Source of the DNA: Diogma glabrata
Taxonomy: Eukaryota; Arthropoda; Insecta; Diptera; Cylindrotomidae
DNA length: 64,000 bases
Assembly: GCA_963693315.1 (NCBI GenBank)
Contig: OY856188.1
Span: 99,856,915 to 99,920,914, forward strand
Direction: 5' to 3'
Both the position numbers and the translations under genes were made by a program. The notes below the pieces were generated by a model. It worked only from the letters and a program-made list of their open reading frames with translations. It had not been told where the DNA came from and made no database searches. Every line of letters starts with the position of its first letter. Positions within the stretch are counted from its first letter, which is position 1. Of this stretch, positions 45,958 through 54,716 are shown in pieces.

Positions 45958-46309
45958 AGTATTTATTGAGGTTACTGTTGGCACTTGGCGAAACATTATT
46001 AATAATAAATTTATTTTTAATAAAAGAAACACTTGTTTGTATTCCGCAAATTAATTTTTGCTTCTAACTTTATTTATTTTAAATAAAATTAAAATTAAAA
46101 ACAGCTCAACCGGTTTCGGTTTTTACACCATTTTCAAGAGCTTCAAAATTATAAACAACAATTTTGAAGCTCTTGAAAACGGTGTAAAAACCGAAACCGG
46201 TTGAGCTGTTTTTAATTTTAATTTTATTTAAAATAAATAAAGTTAGAAACAAAAATTAATTTGCGGAAAACCAACAAGTGTTTCTTTTATTAAAAATAAA
46301 TTTATTATT
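45958..46309. mobile_element. Penelope-like fold-back element with 153-bp arms
   Basis: Arms 45998-46150 and 46160-46312 are reverse complements with about four mismatches and a 9-base loop (ataaacaac). A 12-bp duplication AATTATTTTCCT (45946-45957 and 46310-46321) brackets the insertion. Each arm contains 'gtgtaaaaaccgaaaccggt' followed by 'tgagctg', next to 'agctcttgaaaacgg'. This kind of repeated motif is known from the ends of Penelope-like elements. It looks like two 3' ends joined head to head. The Penelope assignment is inference. Confidence 0.7.
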
Positions 46310-46589
46310 AATTATTTTCCTGGCTTATTCATAAATTATTCATACTTACGGATAATTAAAATCATTCTTATTATTCATTAATTAATATATTATACCTATA
46401 AAAATCATAATTTTAGAATTAATGCGTCATAATTTTAATTTTATTAAAAATTTGTTTATTTCAGTATCTAATGTATAATTATTTATACAGAAAAATTATT
46501 TAAAAATTAAAGACATAAAAAAGAACATTAATTAAGTAATTAAGTAATAAAGAACATAGAAATAAAACTATTGTATATTTCTTATATAT

Positions 46590-47310
46590 ATTTTTAGAAT
46601 TTTGAAATAAGTTTTTATATATGATTTTATAATAATTTTTGCAATATTTTTGGAATTTTGAAAAAAGCATCAATTTTTGTAATAATTTATGGAATATTTT
46701 GAGAATTTTGAAAAAGTTTTTAAAATTTTTGATTTTATTCTAACTTTTTTGTCTAAAAGTTTGAATTTTTTATTTTGTTACATTTTTTGCAATATTTTTG
46801 GAATTTTGAAAAAAAAATCAATTTTTGATTTTGTAATAATTTTTGGAATATTTTAGAATTTTGAAAAAGTTTAAATTTTTGATTTTATTATAATTTTTGA
46901 ATTTTGAAAAAAGTTGCAAATTTTTGATTTTATAATCATTTTTAGAATATTTTAAGAATTTTTTAAATATTTTAAATATTTGAGTTAATTAGAATTTTTT
47001 AGAATTTTTTTAGAATTTTGAAAAAAAATTTAAATTTTTGATTTTATATTATTTATAAGTTTTAAATATTTTTGGAATTTTGAAAAAAGTTTAAATTTGT
47101 GATTTTGTAATATTCTCTTGAATATTTTTGGAATTCTGAAGCAAGTTGGAATTTTGGATTTTACTAAAATTTCGGAATCTTGGAGACAGTTCAAACTGTT
47201 GATGTTGTTATCATTTTTTTAAATCATCCACCACGCCACGCCCTTTTTATGAAAAAATTAAATTAATAATTTGTATACATAAAATGTAATTGAACATGAA
47301 ATTGATAGTT
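46590..47310. repeat. AT-rich degenerate minisatellite, inverse copy of 2.4-3.26 kb
   Basis: 'gaattttgaaaaaagtt.aa' with 'tttttgattttgtaataatt' recurs many times between about 46600 and 47200. The flank 'aaaatgtaattgaacatgaa' (47280-47300) is the reverse complement of the unit at 2988-3190. The shared flank shows a common mobile origin for both loci. Confidence 0.7.
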
Positions 47311-47447
47311 TACCTTAAACTAGTTAATATGTAAATTGTTGAAAATTAACTAAAACAAATCAAAACCTGTAAATAAGAATACATATGTAATTACATCTAA
47401 CTTATATTTAAGTTATAAACTATTTAAACATTTCTAGCCGCCAAACA

Positions 47448-47545
47448 AGCTACTTTACTCGATTTGACTCAAATAACTGAATTTACTGAAAAAACAACAG
47501 CAATTGAAAAGATACATTAGTTACTTCAGTTAAATCGAACGCGGC
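47448..47545. repeat. ~100-bp hairpin MITE (copy 2 of 2)
   Basis: It has the same inverted ends ('ctcgatttgactcaaataac' and 'agttacttcagttaaatcga') and the same inner phrase 'tttactgaaaaaacaaca' as 25686-25800. Confidence 0.62.
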
Positions 47546-48182
47546 TATTATGAACACTAATTAACACAAATTAACAACAACAACTTTCACATGTTGCCGT
47601 TAGTCTAGTTTTTTTTAACCATTAAGATCGTATTGGTTACACATTTAACAATACAAAAAAAAATAAAATTCTTACCTTATCACAATATAAATTGAATACT
47701 TTTTTTATTTAAATTTTTCAAAATATTAATTTATTTAACTAAATTTTTTAAGTCATTTACGGAACCGCGAAACATAAAACTATAAAACAAACTACAAACA
47801 ATTGCACGAACAGTATTAATATTATTACCATTATTGCATAACTTATACTCTTTATAAAAATAACCTCTTCTTTTTATTAAATTAAGAGCAGAGATTATTC
47901 TTAAAGAGCATAAGCTATGAAAAAGTATGTTTTTACAGAATTGTAAAAAATATTTCATAAATTATTCTTTATTAGGAATAAATTCAAAAACATTCAATGT
48001 GTAATGTTCAATCAACTATATTTGTATGCCGTTTATGATTTTGATAATCATAGCATAAGTATTAGGTATGATTATTTATTCATAATTTCAATCAAACTCT
48101 TAAATATATTTGTTTTCTTAATTTATGATTTTGTGTCACAAAACAACGAAAATTTTAAAAAATTTTAGGCATAATCCACGAT

Positions 48183-49262
48183 TAGAGATGTAAAAATACC
48201 GTATTTTATTTTTTTTGTATAATACAGCGTATTATACATTGTATTATACAAAATAAAATACCGTATATTCTGTTCAAAAGTATAATAGCCGAGATAACAT
48301 GTGAATGGTACAACAACAAAAAATGAATTTCCATCATCATTTTGAATTCCATCTAATTCATTTTTTTCTAAATATCTAAACTTGGATATCTTATCGTTAT
48401 TTTTATCCTGATGCTTAGTTAATATTTATTATATATAATCTATCCTGATGCTTAGTTAATATTTATTTCACCTTCATTCGCTGCCTGCTACTGTATTTAT
48501 GATTTTTATTCAGATTGGATCCTTACCATTTCCCATGAATAAGCTGTTAGAGGTCTAAACCATGTTTGACATAAACGAGATAATTACTTTTGGTATGATT
48601 TAGGCTGGATATCGAAAATGATGTTTCTGTTACAGTGAAAGATGCGGAACAATGCAAATTAGAAGATGCTACATTCTGAATAGCCACAAACTCTATTTCA
48701 CCAAGTTATAAAACAAATACAACTGCTATCTGTTTCATAATGTATTTTGAGTTTTTTGTGCATGGTTGATAAATCTGAACGCATAAAAGAAACGTTCAAC
48801 ATGTTATCTGGGGCCACCTAAAGCTATTAAATTTAGTGGCAAATATATGTTTCAAAATTTTGATTTGCTCCCTTAAAAAATTCACTGTAACGGTTGCTTC
48901 TCAACAATTATAATAGATTGTTGATATTTATGTTCTGTTGATATTAGAACAATCTTGGTACAACAGAAATTTAAAAATTATTTAGAAACTAGCACTAGCA
49001 AGGCGTACAAATAATTCATTTCCTCGGTGTCGTTTATATCTTATAGATGTAGTAGTAGACAAATCTTCACAGCTATAAATTCTTTTAATAATCCACGCGC
49101 AATTTTAGTAACAGGGCTATTTGCTACTTCGCGCGACATCAGAATCAAAAATATTTTTTATAATAATAAAATACCTTGTATTTTACAACGTTTTGGACAA
49201 TACGGTATTTTACGTATAATACCGCGTATTATACAATTGTATTAAACACTTTTACATCACTA
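48183..49262. mobile_element. 1080-bp hAT-type element, non-autonomous
   Basis: The ends are TAGAGATGTAAAAATACCGT (left) and, inverted, TAGTGATGTAAAAGTGTTTA (right). TCCACGAT stands on both sides (48175-48182 and 49263-49270), a perfect 8-bp duplication. Just inside each end lie further 'gtataatac/gtattatac' palindromes (48210-48265, 49205-49245). The interior (48300-49020) has no intact ORF. A 28-bp direct repeat 'tatcctgatgcttagttaat' lies at 48407-48470. Confidence 0.8.
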
Positions 49263-49392
49263 TCCACGATCAAGTAAGAATGCATAATTAATATCAATAT
49301 ATGATTAATAAAAATAAAAAACATAAAGACGGCTTTTCTGAAATTATGACAAGATTAATCATAATCTATGAAATACGATTTTTGTCTGTGAA

Positions 49393-50560
49393 GCCGCCTT
49401 TAGACCAGGAAGAAGCTGTACCGATCATATCAACACAATCCGTATCATCATAGAGCAATCAAACGAATGGAATTCACCATTGTATCTCCTCTTCGTGGAC
49501 TTCGAACGCGCCTTCGACTCAATCAACAGAAGCGCGATATGGAAGACACTTTGTGAAATGGGTGTCTCGAAGCAAATAGTTGATCTAATCAAAGAAATGT
49601 ATCGGGATGCTGGAAACAGAATACAATACAAAGGACAGCAAAGTGATAAATACTACAACCACCGAGGAGTGAGACAAGGCTGTGTACTATCCCCGCCACT
49701 ATTCCAAAAAGTACTAGATAGTATCATGAGAAAGCTCGATGATTCAAGTCCAAATGGAATCCAATTGAACACAATAAGACGGCTCAATGATCTAGACTAG
49801 GCAGATGACATCTGTCTACTTATACACACACATACGGACATGCAGCAGAAAATACAGAAGCTATCAACCCTTGCACATGAAGTCAGTCTCAACATTAATA
49901 CCAGAAAAACAAAGGCTATGAGACTGAACACCAAAACGATAACACCAATTACCATCAACAATACACAAGTGGACGAAGTTCACAAATTTGTGTACCTTGG
50001 TTGTACTGTAACAAAAACAGGCGGGACTGAAGAAGATATCAGTCAACGTATTAACAAAGCCAGAAATACGTTCAATATGCTTCACAAGATCTGGAATGCA
50101 TCCGTCCTGTCAAGAAAGACAAAGCTACGAATGTTCAATGCATGTGTCAAGTCAGTACTGCTGTATGGTTCACACCCACACCCACGTGGAAACATACAAG
50201 AAAGATCACAAATCAACTACAGGTGTGAACGTTTGTGAACAAATGCCTGAGAAGACTGATCAAATGCTTCTGGCCGAACACCATCAGTAAGCAGGAGCAT
50301 CTACGGCAGACAGAGCAGTTAGACATTGAGACAAAACAAAGAAAATGGAGATGGATAGGACATACACTGAGAAAATCAGCCGAAGATATAACAAGAATGT
50401 CCCTAGAGTGGAATCCACAAGGTAAAAGGAGAGTTGGAAGACCACGGAAGAAAACGGTGCTACCTGAAGCAAAACAAATTGGCAAGACATGGGGTGAACT
50501 GAAAGCGATTGCCCCCAAAAGAGTTAGATGGTCCAGTCTAGTAGACGTCCTATGCTCCTA
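49393..50560 (+). pseudogene. RTE element: RT palm to C-terminus
   Basis: It resumes with AAFRPGRSCTDHINTIRIII, LLFVDFERAFDSINRSAIWK (first catalytic Asp) and RGVRQGCVLSPPLF. At the YADD box the Tyr codon is TAG (49798-49800), giving stop-ADD. Thumb sequence follows (LNINTRKTKAMRL, VHKFVYLGCTVTKTGG, 49840-50238). The C-terminal FWPNTIS, RKWRWIGHTLRKS, PQGKRRVGRPRKK and RVRWSSLVDVLCS (50235-50561) is in another frame after a shift and small deletion near 50180-50235, where YGSETW would be. Confidence 0.9.
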
Positions 50561-50591
50561 AATGGAGATAAAGGAAAAAAAATAATCATAG

Positions 50592-50837
50592 TGGTATTGG
50601 TGTGGTTGATGATCTTAGTTCCTTCGTATTTTGGGGTCGTCAGAGTCATTGATCCTTATTTAAATGCGTTCTCTAGTTGTTAATGTTATTTGCGTGCAAT
50701 TCTGCATTTGTACTGAGCTGGGGAAATACATTCTAGAATCCGCAAGATTGAAGCTAGTCGGAATTATACCTCGCAAGGCACGCAGTTCCCCTAATGGTTT
50801 TGATAGTGATTGCACTATCAGAATCAGTATTCATTAC
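50592..50837. other. Flank of the RTE element
   Basis: Short non-coding stretch between the RTE target duplication and the next LINE fragment. I see no features. Confidence 0.4.
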
Positions 50838-51045
50838 AATATTTAACACCAGATCTTGTTTCCCTACAACACCGCCGCACGGTTGCTGATCTCGTTGTTT
50901 TTTATGAATATCGTTAGAAGCAGTGCTCAGATGAAATTCGATCCGTCGTGTATCAAACTTATAGTTTTCCTAGAGGGTTTGTATGCACAACCGAACTGTC
51001 GAAATCTTTCACAGTCACAAAATGCAGAACGCCAATCGGTTATTT
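50838..51045 (+). mobile_element. Jockey-like LINE fragment (copy 8)
   Basis: 'cttgtttccctacaacaccg', 'cgcacggttgctgatctcgt', 'gtgctcagatgaaattcgat' and 'caaccgaactgtcgaaatc' match the HRRTVADLVVF...CSDEI...TVEI segment of copy 2. Both ends are missing. Confidence 0.78.
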
Positions 51046-51570
51046 TTCTAAAAGTACGTGAGGCTCGCTAACTGCACTGTACGTTTGTTAAAAACCAATT
51101 TGTATACTTTTTCGCGTATAAATCATAAACAAAGTTTAAGTATAATAATGAGTCGCAACATTAAATCAATTTCATAGTTTCCAGATGTATGTGAGAAAAG
51201 TGGCTCGATCTCGGTATTGTAAATGTGTCAAACAAATATCGTTTGTCAAAAGAAATACTTTCTTATATTTTGTTACCAAACTTTTTGACAAATTTCATAT
51301 AATGGGAAACATTTGTGTCTAGAAACAATTGACACATACGTTTTGGATCACATGAAATATAAAGAACTGGAGAATATTTGTCTAAGTTAATCCAGTTTTA
51401 ACCACTTGCGCATAATAAAAACATTTGGCAAATATCAAGTTGCTGCAGATTAAATGTCGTTTGTTTACAAAATCAATAATTATGAAAAGAAGCATTTACA
51501 GTTTTCTGAGCATATTAATCGGACAACCCGCATTCGATCAAATATTTTGTCAAATGACCAAAAGCCTCTA
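51046..51570. other. Non-coding stretch
   Basis: I see no gene. It lies between a LINE fragment and a Gypsy remnant and may be decayed Gypsy RT/RNase H sequence, but no motif is left that I can name. Confidence 0.35.
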
Positions 51571-51579
51571 ACTTGAGTA

Positions 51580-52870
51580 ATCCAATCTAAAACTAAAATT
51601 TACCACCGACATCCAACATGTAGAAGATAAAGATAACACTGTAGCGAATACATTATTTCGTGCATCCGATAACGAAACGGCATCAGTCGAGACAAACTAC
51701 GAATACGATACTATCAACAAAACATCAAAAAGCTTCAGAATTGACTTTCTGGTTTCGTATTTCACGCTATAGCTCATCAATGAAACTTGAAGTTTTCAAA
51801 CTTCAAGGTGTCGAAATAATATGCTAAACATCAATGAGTAACAATCGCCCATATATTGAAGAGCCGTTACAAAAAAATATTTTCAACACTTTATGCAACT
51901 TGTGATAAGTTGTGATGTAACGCTACACATAAATTGATTTCAGACTCAGTTCGATATTTTCGGTATATAAACAAAGATATAAATCATTGGACAAAATGTT
52001 GTTTATTTTGCCAACGCGAGGAGTATCCAATGGATACGCCTATATTCTAACTTTGATTGATCGGATCATCCGATGGCCAGAACCTTTTAGTATGTCTGAC
52101 ATTTCGGCTGATACTATAGCTTTTTGTGATATAGCTAATTACGTATCACGATTGGGTGCTTCCCTGCACATTACTACTGATTAGGTAGTCAAAACTTTTC
52201 TCCGAGTTAAGCCGCAATTAGACTATTGCAGAACTATGCAATATTTCTGCAATGGTAGTTTGTAAAATATTCATTGCAGAAAAGTTTGGCAATGAACTCA
52301 TTGCAAAACATTGCAATGAGCCATTGCAATGTTTTGCAATGAGTTCATTGCTAAGCTTTTCTGCAATGAATATTTTACAAACTACCATTGCAGAAATATT
52401 GCAAAGTTCCGCAATAGTCTAATTGCGGCTTTTGAAAAACTCTTACATCGTATACGTACACTGACCTAGCACAAGCACTTATGGCCAGAGGCAATACCTT
52501 CAGTGGATCTCTGAAATACCCATAATTCTTTTATGTATTCGAACAACGAAAGAAGACCTGAATTGCTCAACCGCAAGACTCGTATACGGACTAAAATTAC
52601 CTGGTTAATTCTTCGTCGAAATCCTCTTTTGCAGCTGCTAAGTTACGATACGGCCATAAATAAACTTTATTTATTTCAAAGAGCTACACAACAAAACAAA
52701 AAAAAACGATATATTTGTCCTGGAAGTCGCTAGAAAAATGCGACTTCGTTTGTTGGGGTTGATATAGTAGGTACTGGATTGCAAGCACCATATGAAGGTT
52801 CGTACGACCTCTACGATGGCAGTTCGTAATCGAGATCAAAGGTAAACAATAATCTTTGTCGATTGACAGA
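51580..52870 (+). mobile_element. pol: Ty3/Gypsy remnant: RNase H end and integrase
   Basis: Plus-strand frames show TTDIQHVEDKDNTVANTLFR (end of RNase H, 'I.GK.N.VAD.LSR' type; near 51602). A chromodomain-free integrase follows: ATHKLI near 51920, WTKCCLFCQREE (second Cys pair of the H2C2 finger; near 51988-52023), SNGYAYILTLIDRIIRWPEP (51987-52184 frame; catalytic Asp in LIDR), ITTD, then a stop. After a nested palindrome (52209-52432) FEKLLHRIRT continues, and a late LQAPYEGSYDLY near 52778-52815 corresponds to the GPY/F module. There are many frameshifts. Confidence 0.75.
52209..52432. mobile_element. 224-bp palindromic MITE inside Gypsy integrase
   Basis: The whole 224 bp is one near-perfect palindrome (aagccgcaattagactattg ... 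caatagtctaattgcggctt) centred at 52320/52321. It is internally repetitive for 'ttgcaatg'/'tctgcaatg'. Gypsy sequence continues on both sides ('FSEL' | 'FEKLLHR'). The flanks give at most a TT duplication, so superfamily is open. Confidence 0.82.
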
Positions 52871-53070
52871 TTGAAGCCAGCATACGGTATCCTTGTATTT
52901 AACTGATCGTTTATTAGTTTCTCGAATACACATTTTTATTTCGAATAACCAGTAAACTAAGCAGGGGCTTTCATCTGCGAACGGGGTACTGTAGAGATCA
53001 ACATATTTAAATTTAAATAATTAATCTCTACAACACAAACGATCACTTAACTAACTGGTGACACGAACCG
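52871..53070 (+). repeat. Possible Gypsy LTR remnant with primer-site-like sequence
   Basis: Downstream of integrase there is 'cgaacggggtac' (PPT-like). Then TGTAGAGATC...GATTAATCTCTACAACA-type sequence with inverted 'gtagagat/atctctac' (52991-53033), and 'actaactggtgacacgaacc' (53049-53068), which resembles a TGG-starting primer-binding site. The order LTR then PBS downstream of integrase would need an internal deletion or tandem element. Confidence 0.3.
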
Positions 53071-54677
53071 ACTTGACAATTGATAAACCATCAATCTTAT
53101 TCCACTAATCAAAGTCGTGGGCCATGACTTATCCCGGCGTGTTATAATTACCAAATTAATTTGTTCTAAATCAAAAATCAAGCCCAAAACAAAAATTACA
53201 TTTTGGTTGAAATAAAAAAATTTAAATTAAAATAAAATAGGTTTTTAGTTTTCAGTTATGATTTTTTATCACTTCTTTACTTCGTTCTTTCAGAGGAAAT
53301 AATTTAAAAAATATATAACACTCATAAATACAGGATCGTTCTAACTCCTAAATTGAAATAAATATTTTCTTTCAAATATTCATACATTTAAATTTTGCTT
53401 CAAAATTGATGCCTCCGAACGTAAAATTATATAAGTTTTGTGAATGTTTTGTTCAATTTTACAAGTATTGTTAAAAAAATATACAAAACGGATGAGGAAA
53501 ATGAATTTTTTTTAGTCTTTTACTAATGAAATGAAAAACAAAAAAGAAAAACTCCAAAGGAGTGAAATCGAAAATTAAAAATTTCGCTCTTTGAGAAAAC
53601 GGTATTGAAATTATAAACATTTTGATTTATGAATACTATCTTGAGGAGCTGTAGCGACGGCCTATTTCGAGTTTTACTCTAAAATAAGAATATTCATTTT
53701 TAAAGAAATTCTCTAATGATTTGCTATTTTATTTCGGTCCTGGCCTTTAAATTTCAACAAACAAGAAACAATTTTTTTAGTTAATTGCCCTGTTGCGTCA
53801 CACAATCACTTAATAATATGTACATGTTTCTGTCTATATAAATGATGAAATTTTTTTTTGGAAAGCTAAGTTATAGTATTACATGTAGATATAATACGGT
53901 TATTCAAATTTATGGAAGGTAGAATTATTGTCGGTAGTTGTAGAGAAATTGTTTATTGAGATGATGTATGGAAATGGGTGCTCGAATAAAATAAAACTGG
54001 AAACTCTGACATAAACAAACAAACTCTGATATTTTTGTAATTTAAAAAAAAAATAAGTCGATTAGTTTTATATGGGTTATCAGTCCATAGACGTTTTGAG
54101 TTCCATCTCGTGTTAAAAATATAGTCAGATGAGTGAACAAATCAACCGTTTGTTATTAGTACTAGATTTAGAGGTAAATCTTGTTCATTTTTCACAGCAA
54201 TCAAAACGTATCATCAACTCAAATAAATCACTATACATTTTCCACAATAATATTTTCCATTTATCATAAATATTACACAGAAAACTAAACTTATCTACAA
54301 ACAATAACAGAAAAAGATTATCCTCAAATAATAAAAAAAAGTTTCAATGAAATATTTTTGTATTGAAGTAAGAAAAATAAACTTTAAATTTGTATTTTCC
54401 TTAGAAAAATACCAAGTGATTTTTCTTCCTCTTTTGTATCAAAATACACAAACAAAATGTTAAATAAGTAAAAAAAAACTTTTTCATGATCTCTAAATCA
54501 AATATACAGTCACTTTATAGTATTAAATTTTTCATTGTGATAAGTTTTTTTTATTACTGTAATTTACCATTAAGAAAATGGAAGTTTCTTTAAATTATTC
54601 TTATTTAGTTAAAAAGTAAATTGAATAAAATTTGATTGAATGATAGTGAAGTTATTTAACTTTTATTTGTTTTAAAT
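53071..54677. other. AT-rich non-coding stretch
   Basis: I see no gene. Phrases near 53570-53660 ('ttcgctctttgagaa', 'tttgatttatgaatactatc', 'ttgaggagct') recall the hAT interior near 26325 and 27030-27050, so a diverged relative of that element may be present. I found no ends. Confidence 0.4.
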
Positions 54678-54710
54678 TCAGTGTCCACAAGTGTGAATTA
54701 TAAAATTTGA

Positions 54711-54716
54711 CTTACC
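54711..54716 (-). promoter_or_regulatory. 5' splice site of the large host exon
   Basis: Minus strand AATG|GTAAGT. It follows the first base of a codon (phase 1), the same phase as the donor of the small exon at 33614-33619. Confidence 0.75.

Larger units (their letters stand above)
45586..49390. mobile_element. 3.8-kb TIR element nested in the RTE RT (CMC/CACTA-like ends)
   Basis: The left end is CACACAGAGAAATG. The right end, read inwards on the minus strand, is CACAGACAAAAATCG. Removing 45586-49390 and one AA (49391-49392) restores the RTE frame exactly between codons: Gln (45583-45585), then Ala-Ala-Phe-Arg-Pro. This defines the boundaries and suggests a 2-bp AA duplication. Both subterminal regions are crowded with 'attatgatta/taatcata' motifs. 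No transposase is visible. It contains a fold-back, an AT minisatellite, a small MITE and a hAT element. The superfamily call rests on the CAC-start and 2-bp TSD only and is weak. Confidence 0.68.
43551..50580 (+). mobile_element. Full-length RTE-type LINE with 5S-like 5' end, split by a nested element
   Basis: The element is bounded by an 11-bp target duplication AATAATCATAG (43540-43550 and 50581-50591). Removing the 3.8-kb nested insert (45586-49390) leaves about 3.22 kb, the normal size of an RTE-clade LINE with a single endonuclease-RT ORF. It ends with a short A-rich tail (aaaggaaaaaa). Its first ~110 bases include a 5S rRNA-like block. The ORF is broken by several frameshifts and a stop in the YADD box, so this copy is inactive. 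Clade assignment follows from the endonuclease (GLSEVRW), RT and C-terminal (FWPNTIS...WIGHTLRK...NPQGKRRVGRPR) patterns. Confidence 0.9.

Noticed and set aside
47731..47958. 75-codon minus-strand ORF in the nested element as a transposase fragment
   Set aside because: Composition is hydrophobic/Lys-rich with no DDE or zinc-finger motif.
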